Assembly: GCF_002863585.1 (NCBI RefSeq)
Contig: NZ_PGUY01000020.1
Coordinates: forward strand, 1 to 64,000
Reading direction: 5' to 3'
DNA length: 64,000 bases
Source: Peribacillus deserti
GTDB lineage: Bacteria; Bacillota; Bacilli; Bacillales; DSM-1321
Both the position numbers and the translations under genes were made by a program. Of the stretch, positions 24,021 through 33,105 are shown piece by piece; position 1 is the stretch's first letter; the number at the start of each line of letters is the position of its first letter. Under the pieces are notes generated by a model. The model was not told where the DNA came from. It made no database searches and saw only the letters and a program-made list of their open reading frames with translations.

Positions 24021-26261
24021 ATGATATCAACTAAGAGATACATTTCCGAATGGCAGAACGCCTTGAGGGCGGAAATTTTCCATTTAAAAAAATATGGGAG
24101 TACCAAATATTTTGTTAAAAATGGAAGATTGCTTTCTGGCGGCGATGAGTATACGTATTATTTTGATTCGTCCGATTTTTTACGAATTCCGGCTGGGACA
24201 GTTGTCAGGCTTGAATGGGGAAGCTTGAGTGAAGAAGGGCGTCTTCTTTCATCAGAGGGAAAGAGTGCAATCCTATCTTTCGCAAGATCTTTGGGTGATT
24301 TAGTCGATGAAGCTTTTATATATTATGATCCATGGAAGCTGCTGGATGAGTTATCTTCTCGGTTTGACGAGATGAAAGAGAGCAAGAGGAAACGCAGCCG
24401 CATCAAGTATTTAATGAACCCAGACCCTGTATCCAAACACCCGCAGGATTCTATTAAAAATGATCTGCACGAACTGATTCTAAGGTCTAAATATAATCCG
24501 GCTACCTTTGTCTGGGGACCGCCGGGAACAGGTAAAACGTATACTCTGGCAAGAGTGGCTGCGAATAAATACAGCAAGAATCAGCGGGTGCTTATTTTAT
24601 CACACAGCAACCAGGCTGTGGATGTACTGATGGCTGAAATCTCTTCATTTCTGAAAAAAAAGGGTAAATTTAAAGAAGGCGAAATTCTGCGTTATGGATC
24701 CAATGCGGGTGAAAAGCTGGATGAAAGCATAACCGTGCAAAACCTTCTTGAAAAGAGACATCCGTCTCTTGCGGAGAAGAGAGTTACATTGCTGGAAGAA
24801 AGAAAGCTGCTAAAGCAGGATTTATCTGGTTCCTTCAGCCAGAGAGATTCAAGCCGTCTCCTTGAATTGGAGACCCAAATTGCAGGTGTGCTTGAAAAGG
24901 TACGGACTAAGGAACTTGAATTTGTAAAAGAGGCTGAAATTATTGGCACTACCCTGGCAAAAGCGGCCAGTGATCCGGCTGTTTACGAGAAGGAATATGA
25001 TATCGTTATCGTAGATGAAATCAGTCAGGCGTACATCCCGCAGGCTGCCTTTGCAGCGTCTCTTGGAAAACGCATCATCGTCTGCGGTGACTTTATGCAG
25101 CTGCCTCCGATCGCTTCTTCGCGGCATCCTCTCGTGGATAAATGGCTGAAGACCGATATTTATCATGAAGCCGGGGTAACAGCAGGAGTTAGAGAGGGAA
25201 AGCTGCATGCACAGCTGTTCCTTCTTCAGGAGCAGCGGAGGATGCATCCGGATATCTCTGCATTTACAAACCGTTATATCTATCAATCGCTTGTTTCGGA
25301 CTTCGAAGGGGTAAAAGCGAACCGGGAAAAGAATACGGCTCTGGCTCCCTTTCCAGAAAAAGCGTCGGTGCTGCTGGATTCAAGCTGGTCCGGGGAACAC
25401 TGCATAACTGACAGGATTTCTAGCTCCAGAATGAATATATGGCATGTTTTTCTATCTTTCCAGGCTATTCATGAAGCGTATACGGCTGGCGCAAGGTCGA
25501 TCGGATATGTTACGCCTTACCGCGCGCAGGCTGCATTAATGGATGTCTTGTTACAAGACTTATATAGGGAAGAGCTGTCAGATGCGGATATCATCGCTGC
25601 TACTGTCCACCGATTCCAGGGAAGTGAACGGGAGCAAATGATCTTTGATACAGTGGATGCTTATCCGGCGAACAGGCCGGGGATGCTGTTAACTGGAAAA
25701 GACAGTGAACGGCTGATCAATGTAGCTGTCACCCGCAGCAAAAGTAAATTCATTCATGTCAGTGACTTAAACTTCTTAAGAAGTATGGTTTACCCCAATA
25801 AGACGATCAGGCAGCTGGCAGATTATCAGCATCAACATAATCATTCTGTAACACAGCAGGATATTGGAAGATGGATTTCTCACCATCATCCTAAATTACA
25901 ATGGTTTCATGCCAGGAATCTGGAAAAGCTAAAAACGGATGTGGCCGCCGCGAAGAGCTCCTTGATTCTTTCATTGCCTGCCGGATCCTTCCTCCCACAG
26001 GAATGGTCTGACATTATTAATAGGAAAGGAAGCGGTGTTAAGACCACTGTAATCTCGAAAGACAGCTGCGAAGAAGTCTTCAAAGCAGAAAAATATATCT
26101 CTTCTGATATTCCCTTTCCGTTTCTCATCATCGATCAGCGCCTCCTATGGTATGGCATGCCGGTTGAAGCGGCTAAACGGATCAAGCCGCCATCTGCGGC
26201 AGTCAGATTAGATTCACAGGCATTTGTGCAGCACCTCTTATCCGTGCTCCCTGACCGGTGA
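24021..26261 (+). CDS. UPF1/DNA2-like superfamily 1 helicase with C-terminal PLD-like domain
   Basis: A 746-residue helicase. The Walker A motif GPPGTGKT is at 166-173, the Walker B VIVDEISQ near 330, motif III GDFMQLPPIASS, and motifs V/VI appear as TVHRFQGSEREQMIFDTV and LINVAVTRSKSKFIHV. It is typical of the UPF1-like AAA_11/AAA_12 group that unwinds RNA or DNA. After about residue 620 there is an extra domain (WFHARNLEKLKTDVAAAKSSLILSLPAGSF...VKTTVISK) resembling a phospholipase D-like module, though no clear HKD motif is seen, so it may only bind. It is monocistronic and has its own terminator. The biological role is unknown. Confidence 0.82.
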   Translation: MISTKRYISEWQNALRAEIFHLKKYGSTKYFVKNGRLLSGGDEYTYYFDSSDFLRIPAGTVVRLEWGSLSEEGRLLSSEGKSAILSFARSLGDLVDEAFIYYDPWKLLDELSSRFDEMKESKRKRSRIKYLMNPDPVSKHPQDSIKNDLHELILRSKYNPATFVWGPPGTGKTYTLARVAANKYSKNQRVLILSHSNQAVDVLMAEISSFLKKKGKFKEGEILRYGSNAGEKLDESITVQNLLEKRHPSLAEKRVTLLEERKLLKQDLSGSFSQRDSSRLLELETQIAGVLEKVRTKELEFVKEAEIIGTTLAKAASDPAVYEKEYDIVIVDEISQAYIPQAAFAASLGKRIIVCGDFMQLPPIASSRHPLVDKWLKTDIYHEAGVTAGVREGKLHAQLFLLQEQRRMHPDISAFTNRYIYQSLVSDFEGVKANREKNTALAPFPEKASVLLDSSWSGEHCITDRISSSRMNIWHVFLSFQAIHEAYTAGARSIGYVTPYRAQAALMDVLLQDLYREELSDADIIAATVHRFQGSEREQMIFDTVDAYPANRPGMLLTGKDSERLINVAVTRSKSKFIHVSDLNFLRSMVYPNKTIRQLADYQHQHNHSVTQQDIGRWISHHHPKLQWFHARNLEKLKTDVAAAKSSLILSLPAGSFLPQEWSDIINRKGSGVKTTVISKDSCEEVFKAEKYISSDIPFPFLIIDQRLLWYGMPVEAAKRIKPPSAAVRLDSQAFVQHLLSVLPDR

Positions 26262-26262
26262 C

Positions 26263-26293
26263 TGAATCCCTGTCCCCTGACAGGGATTTTTTG
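26263..26293 (+). terminator. Rho-independent terminator
   Basis: AATCCCTGTC / GACAGGGATT stem with a short loop and a following T-run, immediately after the helicase stop. Confidence 0.85.
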
Positions 26294-26297
26294 TATT

Positions 26298-26374
26298 GGG
26301 AAATAAAGACTGACCCCGGCCCCAGAGCAGGGCCTGCAAGGAAAAACCATCTCGGGAAATGGGGGACAGTCCCC
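26298..26374. repeat. Palindrome-pair repeat C, copy 2
   Basis: GGGAAATAAAGACTGACCCC and GGGAAATGGGGGACAGTCCC flank about 40 variable bases. It follows the helicase terminator directly. Confidence 0.8.
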
Positions 26375-26450
26375 AAAAAACAGGAATATTTTTCAGGGTT
26401 TTACACATGTTATTACCACAGGGTTCTATATTTGGATGGGGTGGTCAAGG

Positions 26451-28130
26451 GTGGTCTCTTTACGTTTTTATAATGAACGCAGACTGGTTTATTTGGCTAT
26501 CGGGGTTATTTTTCTGTATTTGTCTCCGCTTGTTATTCTGGGCGAGGATGCCCATATCCGCGTCCACGATAATTTAGATTCTAACTTGGCATGGTATAAG
26601 GTTTTAGCCGGCAGCGGCAAGATGTTTGGGAGCCTAAACGCAGTCATACCTCAGATTATAAATGGACTTCCGAGAAATGCTTTTGGGACAGAGTGGAGCG
26701 GGATTGTGATGCTTTACGCCTATCTTCCGACAATGGCAGCCTATACAATTAACCAGGCAATCACGAGAATTGCTGCCTTTTTTGGGATGTACCTTCTGCT
26801 CAAAAAGCACTTTATCGATCAAAAGGAATGGGGGTTAATCCGGGTAGGTACGGCGCTTGCATTTGCTCTGACGCCTTTCTGGCCATCTGGCATGCTCAGC
26901 ACACTTGGAATGCCGCTGGCTCTTTACGCTTTCTTAAATATCAGGAATGGCGAAAGAGATATAAAAAATTGGCTCATACTCGTACTCTTGCCTTTATACT
27001 CCAGCTTTGTCCTCGGATTTTTCTTTTTTTTATTTGCGGTGGGCATTCTCTGGTTCACAGACGTATGCCGAGGAAAGGGATGGAACCTGCAGTTCCTTGG
27101 CGGTGTCGTATTGATGACCTCTATTTATATGCTGGTCGAATACCGCCTGGTTTCTTCCTTTTTCCTGTCGAGTGAACCAAACAGCAGGGACGAATATTTT
27201 CATGCCCGGCTGTCCATGTGGAGAGTACTTAAATTGTCCGTAAAAAATTTTCTATTAGGGCATACCCATGTGATGACTGTGCATGGGTTAATTATTCTCC
27301 CGCTTACGTTCATTGCCTTATATGCTGTATGTGCAAAACAGCAATGGAAAAAGGAAAAGCGTTTTTTGTTCTTGATGGCTCTAAACCTGGCACTCTCTTT
27401 CTGGTATGCCTTTTGGTTTTATAAGGGCTGGGTGCCGGTAACGAAGAAGTTTCATTTTATGGATACCTTTAATTTTGCTAGATTCCATTTCTTACGGCCG
27501 CTGATTCTTTACATTCTTTTTGCACAGGCGCTGCGGATTCTTTGGATCCATCGTGTTTTCTCGCAAAAAATTGCAGGGATCTTCATCCTGTTTCAATTAG
27601 CGGTTCTCGGGGGATTTAATGATGAAATTATTTATCATTCCAAGCCCTCCGTCAAAGAATTCTATGCGGAAAATGTGTTCAAAGAAATCAACCAGTACAT
27701 AGCACGCCCCCAAAAAGAATACAGGGTAGCAAGTATCGGGCTGCATCCCGCAATTGCCCAGTACAATGGATTCTACACACTCGATACTTATAACAATTTC
27801 TATCCGTTATCCTATAAGTACCGCTTTCGGAAAATAATCGAAAAAGAGCTGGCAAAGGATCATTATATAAAAGAATATTTCGACACCTGGGGCGGAAGGT
27901 GTTATATTTTCACAGCACAGCTTGAAAAACGCTATATGATTAAAAAGGATTCGAAGCGGAAGCTGACCAATCTGCAGCTCAACATGAAGCCTTTCAAAGA
28001 AATGGGCGGCGAGTATATCTTTTCTGCACTTCCCATAACGAATGCAAAAGATAACCACCTTCATTTTGTCAAAACCTTTACATCAAAAGACGCAGCTTGG
28101 AAAATTTATTTGTACCGAGTGACGCTTTAA
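26451..28130 (+). CDS. ykoS: YkoS-like multipass membrane protein
   Basis: A protein of about 559 residues with about ten or more hydrophobic segments in the first 400 residues and a soluble C-terminal part. It resembles B. subtilis YkoS and DUF6044-type proteins, which have a GT-C glycosyltransferase-like layout; GEDAHIRVHDNLDSNL soon after the first membrane segment fits the acidic first loop of GT-C enzymes. I infer it transfers a sugar from a polyprenyl carrier outside the membrane. GTG 26451 has GGGGTGG 6 bases upstream; ATG 26436 is the alternative. Next come a YkoT-like transferase and a GtrA flippase, so the three probably form one pathway. Confidence 0.78.
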   Translation: MVSLRFYNERRLVYLAIGVIFLYLSPLVILGEDAHIRVHDNLDSNLAWYKVLAGSGKMFGSLNAVIPQIINGLPRNAFGTEWSGIVMLYAYLPTMAAYTINQAITRIAAFFGMYLLLKKHFIDQKEWGLIRVGTALAFALTPFWPSGMLSTLGMPLALYAFLNIRNGERDIKNWLILVLLPLYSSFVLGFFFFLFAVGILWFTDVCRGKGWNLQFLGGVVLMTSIYMLVEYRLVSSFFLSSEPNSRDEYFHARLSMWRVLKLSVKNFLLGHTHVMTVHGLIILPLTFIALYAVCAKQQWKKEKRFLFLMALNLALSFWYAFWFYKGWVPVTKKFHFMDTFNFARFHFLRPLILYILFAQALRILWIHRVFSQKIAGIFILFQLAVLGGFNDEIIYHSKPSVKEFYAENVFKEINQYIARPQKEYRVASIGLHPAIAQYNGFYTLDTYNNFYPLSYKYRFRKIIEKELAKDHYIKEYFDTWGGRCYIFTAQLEKRYMIKKDSKRKLTNLQLNMKPFKEMGGEYIFSALPITNAKDNHLHFVKTFTSKDAAWKIYLYRVTL

Positions 28131-28172
28131 TTAGAGAAGTCCGGACAAACCTACAACTGGAGGACACTGAAC

Positions 28173-29207
28173 ATGATTGAACCGGTGCTAACCATAGTCG
28201 TTCCTTGTTATAATGAAGAAGAAGTATTGCCGCAGACCATCACTGAGCTTGGAAAAGTATTGCAGAGTTTAATGGACGAAAACCTGATTGCGGGATCGAG
28301 CAGAATGCTCTTGGTCGACGATGGCAGCCGGGATGAAACCTGGCGTCTTATATACAAAGCTAGTCTGCACAGTCAAATGGTAAAAGGTCTTAAGCTATCA
28401 AAGAATGTTGGACATCAGAATGCTTTGCTGGCTGGCCTGTCAGCTGCAAGGGAAGTATCAGATTGTGTGATTTCTATTGATGCAGATCTTCAGGATGATA
28501 TTCATGTAATCAGGGAATTTATCGTGAAGTTCCGAGAAGGCTGTGAAATTGTATACGGTGTGAGAAGAAAGCGTGATACAGATACTTTCTTTAAAAGAAA
28601 AACGGCCGAAATGTTTTATTCGCTGATGGTAAAAATGGGTGTGAAGCTGGTTTATAACCACGCTGATTTTCGGCTGATGAGCAAAAGAGCCTTGCAGGAA
28701 CTCGATAAATTTAAGGAAGTCAACTTGTTTTTGAGGGGAATCGTCCCTTTGATTGGATTTCAATCAGCGAGCGTCTATTATGAACGTAAAGAAAGACTTG
28801 CAGGCGAAACAAAGTATCCGTTGAAGAAGATGCTTGCGTTTGCTTTTGACGGCATAACTTCATTTTCTGTTACTCCGATAAGAATGGTCCTGCTGATTGG
28901 ATTTTTATCCTTTTTTGGAAGCTGTGCCTGCGGAGCTTACTTCTTGATTCTCAAGCTTTTGGGCCAGACAGCGACCGGCTGGACCTCCCTTATCACATCC
29001 ATCTGGCTGTTAGGCGGCCTTCAGCTTATAGCGATGGGGCTAATTGGGGAATATATTGGAAAGATATATAAAGAGTCCAAAGCACGGCCGAAGTATATTA
29101 TCGATTTTAATCCATTTCTGCCGATTTCAGGCAGACAAATGAACATGCAGGGGATAGAACATGAACCGTATACCCTTAATCTTAAAAAAATGCCAGACAG
29201 TAAATAG
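28173..29207 (+). CDS. ykoT: Family 2 glycosyltransferase, bactoprenol sugar transferase (YkoT-like)
   Basis: A 344-residue GT2 enzyme. LTIVVPCYNEEEVLPQTI begins the GT-A domain, LVDDGSRDET and SIDADLQDD provide the nucleotide- and metal-binding acidic residues, and two C-terminal transmembrane helices (about 235-260 and 270-300) anchor it. This is the layout of GtrB/DPM1-like enzymes, which load a sugar from UDP or GDP onto polyprenyl phosphate. GGAGG lies upstream of the ATG. It is 42 bases after the YkoS gene and overlaps the GtrA gene by 47 bases, the classic GtrA-GtrB pairing. Confidence 0.88.
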   Translation: MIEPVLTIVVPCYNEEEVLPQTITELGKVLQSLMDENLIAGSSRMLLVDDGSRDETWRLIYKASLHSQMVKGLKLSKNVGHQNALLAGLSAAREVSDCVISIDADLQDDIHVIREFIVKFREGCEIVYGVRRKRDTDTFFKRKTAEMFYSLMVKMGVKLVYNHADFRLMSKRALQELDKFKEVNLFLRGIVPLIGFQSASVYYERKERLAGETKYPLKKMLAFAFDGITSFSVTPIRMVLLIGFLSFFGSCACGAYFLILKLLGQTATGWTSLITSIWLLGGLQLIAMGLIGEYIGKIYKESKARPKYIIDFNPFLPISGRQMNMQGIEHEPYTLNLKKMPDSK

Positions 29208-29613
29208 TCCATTTCTTAGATTCCTGATCGTGGGAGTGTTAAATACGGTGATCGGCCTTTCTTCCATTTTTATATTGATGAATGTCTTTGGGATCGGGTA
29301 CTGGTATTCTACTTTGATTGGAAATGTCATTGGAGCTTCTGCGAGTTTTTTTCTAAACAGGGCCTTTACATTCAAAAGCAGCGTTTCCTACGGTAAAAGC
29401 GCCTTTAAATTCGCCGGTGTCATTGCGATCAGTTACTTTCTATCATACTCTGCCAGCGGTGTAGTTGCTGAAAACCTGCGGAGTATGATGGGCAGCCCCC
29501 GGCCAGATGTGGTCCAAAACGCCGCAGTCCTTATCGGGTCTTTTTTATATACAATTTTAAATTACACGGGACAAAAATATTTGGTTTTTTACAGGCGGGT
29601 TCAAGAACTCTGA
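29161..29613 (+). CDS. GtrA family membrane protein, putative flippase
   Basis: A 150-residue protein with four transmembrane helices. FLRFLIVGVLNTVIGLSSIFILM and NVIGASASFFLNRAFTFKS are the GtrA/DPMS-flippase signature. GtrA proteins are thought to flip polyprenyl-phosphate sugars to the outer face, where a GT-C enzyme uses them. The gene begins inside the end of the glycosyltransferase gene with GGGGAT upstream. Together with YkoS and YkoT homologues it gives loader, flippase and transferase. The target (teichoic acid, another wall polymer or spore surface) is not evident. Confidence 0.87.
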   Translation: MNRIPLILKKCQTVNSPFLRFLIVGVLNTVIGLSSIFILMNVFGIGYWYSTLIGNVIGASASFFLNRAFTFKSSVSYGKSAFKFAGVIAISYFLSYSASGVVAENLRSMMGSPRPDVVQNAAVLIGSFLYTILNYTGQKYLVFYRRVQEL

Positions 29614-29966
29614 TACTTATTTCGGAAACGGCTTTTACATAAGTAATGGCTGTTTTTTATTTGGCTATGGCATGGAATCGGTCTATTCTGTCACTTTTAT
29701 GGATGGAAGGCCTAAAGACTCCAGCGTGAAAAGCGGGTCAAGGAAGACCCTGATGCCTAAAAGGCCATGGGGAATTCTGGACAACCTGGGAAAGAGAGAG
29801 CATGGAAATAGAACCAAGCAGTCCAATTTCATACAGCTTTTATTTGGTAAGCTGTAGCAAAAATAAACACCTAAGGTATAAAATAAATAAAAAGTAAATG
29901 CCCCGTATCTTTTTATCCTCCTTCAATCGTTATATATATGAGAGGGTGCCAAAGGAGTGTATGTAA
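29614..29966. other. Intergenic region, no gene called
   Basis: A loose inverted repeat around 29625-29655 (AACGGCTTTTA... ATGGCTGTTTTTTAT) may end the glycosyltransferase operon. A 61-codon open frame at 29672-29857 is basic, low in structure and without a ribosome binding site; it is probably not a gene. The promoter of the sigma factor gene presumably lies near 29910-29945 but I see no clear boxes. Confidence 0.4.
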
Positions 29967-30662
29967 ATGAACAGTGAACAAATTGAGAGGCATGATCAAG
30001 CGGAGAGTCTCATGAATATGGAAGTGGAGCGGCTCCTTCCCGGGCTTATTAAATATTGCTGCTTTCTTTCACAGAATAAATGGGATGGAGAAGATATCGC
30101 ACAAGAAGCTATAGTCAAGGCTATGCAGAATTATACAGAAGGAAAAGAGCTTACTTCCGCTCTCCTGAAAAAAATAGCTTACAACCATTGGATTGATATG
30201 ACGAGAAAAAGAAGTAAGGAAACCTTGATGGAAAATCCCGAGCTGGAAGAGCAGTATGAGACAAAGCCAGCACAAGAGATTGCGGAGCTTTTAATGAAAA
30301 GGTTAACTCCGAAACAAGCGGTAATCTTGCTATTGAAGGAAGGATTTCAATACAGGTCTCACGAGATTGCGGACTTGATGAAAACGAACGAGCTCTCCGT
30401 GAAATCCACGCTTCACCGGGCAAAAAGAAAGCTTAGCGGCCCTGAAAAAGACGGGGAAGATAGTCATTCAGGACAATTCTGGGATAAAGAAGAGGAGGAA
30501 CGGCTAGCAGCTTTAATACATCAAACTTTCCATTTACAGGACCCGTCTATCCTGATCCGCCACTTTCCTGAATTACGCTCACTTACACCTATTACGAATT
30601 CGCCGGCTTTACACATAAGTTCGACATACTCTGCAGCACCCGCTCTCTCAATGGCTGCCTAG
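29967..30662 (+). CDS. Sigma-70 family (ECF-like) RNA polymerase sigma factor
   Basis: A 231-residue protein. Region 2 is at about 20-85: LLPGLIKYCCFLSQNKWDGEDIAQEAIVKAMQNY, with the DAQ-like DIAQE of core binding. Region 4 is at about 100-150: RLTPKQAVILLLKEGFQYRSHEIADLMKTNELSVKSTLHRAKRKL, a helix-turn-helix. It has an extra C-terminal tail of about 70 residues, possibly regulatory. No anti-sigma gene is adjacent; a ClpP paralogue starts 31 bases downstream. That spacing suggests co-transcription, and proteolytic control is a thought but unproven. Target promoters cannot be predicted. Confidence 0.82.
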   Translation: MNSEQIERHDQAESLMNMEVERLLPGLIKYCCFLSQNKWDGEDIAQEAIVKAMQNYTEGKELTSALLKKIAYNHWIDMTRKRSKETLMENPELEEQYETKPAQEIAELLMKRLTPKQAVILLLKEGFQYRSHEIADLMKTNELSVKSTLHRAKRKLSGPEKDGEDSHSGQFWDKEEEERLAALIHQTFHLQDPSILIRHFPELRSLTPITNSPALHISSTYSAAPALSMAA

Positions 30663-30693
30663 GCCATATAATGATTATTAGGAGGATGGAAAG

Positions 30694-31275
30694 GTGAGTA
30701 CGATTCCTTATGTAATAGAACAATCGAGCCGTGGGGAACGGTCCTATGATATATATTCACGTTTGTTAAAGGACAGGATCATCATGATTGGCGAGGAAAT
30801 CAATGACCATGTAGCAAATAGTGTCGTGGCGCAGCTGCTTTTTTTAGCAGCCGATAATCCGGAAAAAGATATTTCGCTTTATATTAACAGCCCTGGCGGC
30901 TCAACAACAGCTGGGTTCGCCATTTTTGATACCATGCAGCATATCAAGCCTGAGATTCAGACCATTTGTACAGGAATGGCTGCGTCATTTGGTGCGATGC
31001 TTCTGCTGGCTGGTACGAAGGGGAAACGATGCGCCCTGCCCAATAGTGAAATCATGATTCACCAGCCTCTTGGAGGGGCAAGAGGGCAGGCGACAGAAAT
31101 AGAAATTTCCGCCCGAAGGATTTTAAAGCTTAGAGAGCATATTAATCAAATCATCGCTGAACGGACTGGCCAGCCCCTTGAGAAAGTCTCAAGAGATACG
31201 GACAGAGATTATTTTATGAGTGCAGAGGAAGCAAAGGAATACGGGATTATAGACGAAATTATTTACCCAAAATAG
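30694..31275 (+). CDS. clpP: ClpP family serine protease, probable second ClpP
   Basis: A 193-residue ClpP. The catalytic triad S98 (TGMAASFG), H123 (MIHQP) and D172 keeps the exact B. subtilis numbering, and the N-terminus [30 protein letters not shown] is conserved. It diverges from the housekeeping ClpP I remember at several positions, for example MAASFGAM where MAASMGAF is usual, and it ends abruptly at YPK. No CtsR box precedes it, unlike housekeeping clpP. I therefore think it is an accessory paralogue, perhaps forming its own or mixed rings. GTG start with AGGAGG upstream. Confidence 0.85.
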   Translation: MSTIPYVIEQSSRGERSYDIYSRLLKDRIIMIGEEINDHVANSVVAQLLFLAADNPEKDISLYINSPGGSTTAGFAIFDTMQHIKPEIQTICTGMAASFGAMLLLAGTKGKRCALPNSEIMIHQPLGGARGQATEIEISARRILKLREHINQIIAERTGQPLEKVSRDTDRDYFMSAEEAKEYGIIDEIIYPK

Positions 31276-31282
31276 AAGGTGG

Positions 31283-31309
31283 GAGGCTGCTGGTGCAGTC
31301 TCTTTTTTT
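31283..31309 (+). terminator. Rho-independent terminator
   Basis: GAGGCTGC / GCAGTCTC stem with a TGGT loop and a run of seven T, after the ClpP gene. Confidence 0.85.
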
Positions 31310-31383
31310 GTATGCCTGTCGAAAATTGATGAAAACATTTCATATAATATGTTATATTATGAAAAAAAGTAATGTGAAGAGGG

Positions 31384-32265
31384 ATGAGTTTGTCGATTGG
31401 CAAGTATGAAATTTTTCACAAAGTTGTAGAGCTGGGGAGCTTAACTAAAGCTAGCGCTGCCCTGAATCTGTCTCAATCTGGGGTCAGCCATGCTATTTCA
31501 AGTCTGGAAAAAGAGATGGGCTTTTCTTTATTATCCCGTAATAAAGCAGGCATTAAGCTTACGGTCAATGGGGAAAGAATGCTTTTATACATACGAGATA
31601 TCCTATACTTAAACGAAAAGATGAGACAGGAAGCCGGCGAAATCAATGGACTAGAAATTGGGACAGTCAGGTTAGGAACTTTTTCTTCAGTATCAGCTGT
31701 CTGGCTGCCAGGAATCTTAAAAAAATTCGTGGAGCAATATCCGCATATTAAAGTTGAAATAATGGAAGGGAAACAGGAAGAGTTATCGCAATGGGTTTTG
31801 CAAGGTGCAGTTGATTTTAGTTTTTTGGTCCTGCCTTGTGCTGAAAACATTGAATTCCTCCATTTAAAGCGTGAATCGTTTTATGCTGTTGTGCCAAATA
31901 CACATTTTCTTAGTAAAGAAGGTTTTATTCACTTTGAGGCATTTAAGCAAGAACGATTAATTTTACAGAATTCGACTCGTGAGAAAATAGTCAAACTTTT
32001 CAAAGGGAAAAAACTATATCCTGATGTTGCTTACCATTTAGAGGATGAACAGGCGATTTTATCGATGGTGAAAAATGAGATGGGTGTGGCTATTCTCCCT
32101 GAAATTACGCTGCATAGCATCCCCGAAGGAGTCAAGATTTTACCTATGGAAGCTGGAGAGGAGTCCGCATCACTTGGGATTGGCAGTTTAACTTTAAAAC
32201 ACCTGCCGCCAGCAGCTGAAAAATTTATCGCAGCGGCTACCTTATGGCTGAATGAGCATTACTGA
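31384..32265 (+). CDS. LysR family transcriptional regulator
   Basis: A 293-residue LTTR. The winged helix-turn-helix is at about 5-62 (LGSLTKASAALNLSQSGVSHAISSLEKEMGFSLLSRNKAGIKLT), followed by the effector domain beginning EIGTVRLGTFSSVSAVWLPGILKKF. AAGAGGG touches the ATG at 31384, so the TTG two codons later (31390), 6 bases from it, may be the true start. Upstream, 31340-31372 contains TTTCATATAATAT against ATATTATGAAA, a partial dyad overlapping the promoter that could be its autoregulatory site. No obvious target gene lies beside it: a repeat element follows. Effector unknown. Confidence 0.88.
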   Translation: MSLSIGKYEIFHKVVELGSLTKASAALNLSQSGVSHAISSLEKEMGFSLLSRNKAGIKLTVNGERMLLYIRDILYLNEKMRQEAGEINGLEIGTVRLGTFSSVSAVWLPGILKKFVEQYPHIKVEIMEGKQEELSQWVLQGAVDFSFLVLPCAENIEFLHLKRESFYAVVPNTHFLSKEGFIHFEAFKQERLILQNSTREKIVKLFKGKKLYPDVAYHLEDEQAILSMVKNEMGVAILPEITLHSIPEGVKILPMEAGEESASLGIGSLTLKHLPPAAEKFIAAATLWLNEHY

Positions 32266-32280
32266 TACGGATTTTTTTAT

Positions 32281-32500
32281 AGCTCTTTTCTAAAAGATTG
32301 TTGTTTTTTTATGTGAAACTACCCTATTGGTGAACAGGTTGATTGGAACGTAAGGTGCGAGACTCCTACAGGAGCAGCGGGACAGGTGGGACCCCATAGG
32401 CGAAGCCGAGGAGGCTCAGACGTCCGCACCGCGGAAAGCGAGCATCCTCACGTTCCAATAACTCCTTTGTCCAATATCAACAAAGTTTACGAAAACAGCA
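32281..32500 (+). mobile_element. Interspersed element A, copy 3 (short form)
   Basis: The shortest clean copy. It runs from AGCTCTTTTCTAAAAG to CAAAGTTTACGAAAACAGC and contains the inner inverted pair GGAACGTAAGG / CCTCACGTTCC, so the whole element can fold as one long hairpin. There is no nested B unit, which makes it a useful reference for the insertion in copies 1 and 5. Confidence 0.85.
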
Positions 32501-32595
32501 TTTTTTATTCATCATTCAATCCCGTCTGAATTGTAAACTCTTGCATGGAATGTCACTCTTGATGGTTGGTGAAGCTAATCTAGAAGGGAGTGATC

Positions 32596-32757
32596 ATGAT
32601 GGCACAGGACGTGTTATGTGAAGTTGCTAATTGTGTTCATAATGCAGGCGGTTTAAAGTGTGCGGCAACAGAAATTTACGTTGTCAGTCATACTGGTGAA
32701 CGTGCAGACAACAGCCGTGAGACGGATTGTAAAACCTTCGAACCTGGAGAGAGATAA
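32596..32757 (+). CDS. DUF1540 domain small protein
   Basis: A 53-residue protein (52 if the second of two adjacent ATG codons is used) with GAAGGGAG upstream. VLCEVANCVHNAGGLKCAATEIYV shows the cysteine pattern of DUF1540, and a last cysteine follows in ETDCKTFEP. DUF1540 proteins are common in spore formers and are presumed metal-binding, but their role is not established. It lies just after repeat element A and 31 bases before another tiny gene, with which it may be co-transcribed. Confidence 0.75.
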   Translation: MMAQDVLCEVANCVHNAGGLKCAATEIYVVSHTGERADNSRETDCKTFEPGER

Positions 32758-32788
32758 ACCAAGAAACCAATTGCTTAGGGTGTAAAAC

Positions 32789-32941
32789 ATGAAAACGCGT
32801 AATAATATTAATGAAGAAACCGAGGGCCGGGTGAATGGATTGTTTGGCCTCAAGCCTGAAGAAAGCCTGGAATCGGTCAACTTCGCAACGACCGAAAATC
32901 AGTATTTAAACGAATACCAGCATGATTTTGAACAAGAGTGA
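32789..32941 (+). CDS. Small hypothetical protein
   Basis: A 50-residue hydrophilic, acidic protein starting MKTRNNINEETEGRVNGLFG. AGGGTGT lies 6-12 bases upstream. No family is recognised. The sequence is soluble with no cysteines or membrane segment. Its spacing after the DUF1540 gene suggests one transcript. Bacilli have many such short sporulation or stationary-phase proteins, but that is only an analogy. Confidence 0.5.
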   Translation: MKTRNNINEETEGRVNGLFGLKPEESLESVNFATTENQYLNEYQHDFEQE

Positions 32942-33105
32942 ACCAATAACCTATACAGTCCTGTCCTTCAAGGGTGTATTTTTATAAATTCCTCATTCTT
33001 CAACTGTAAATACGCTTCTTCATGAACGTCACTTTCTGGCTTAAACTGTCAGGGAGGTTAGCCGGTCAAGGTGGCAATAATATAGTTAGAAAGGAAGGGA
33101 TGACA

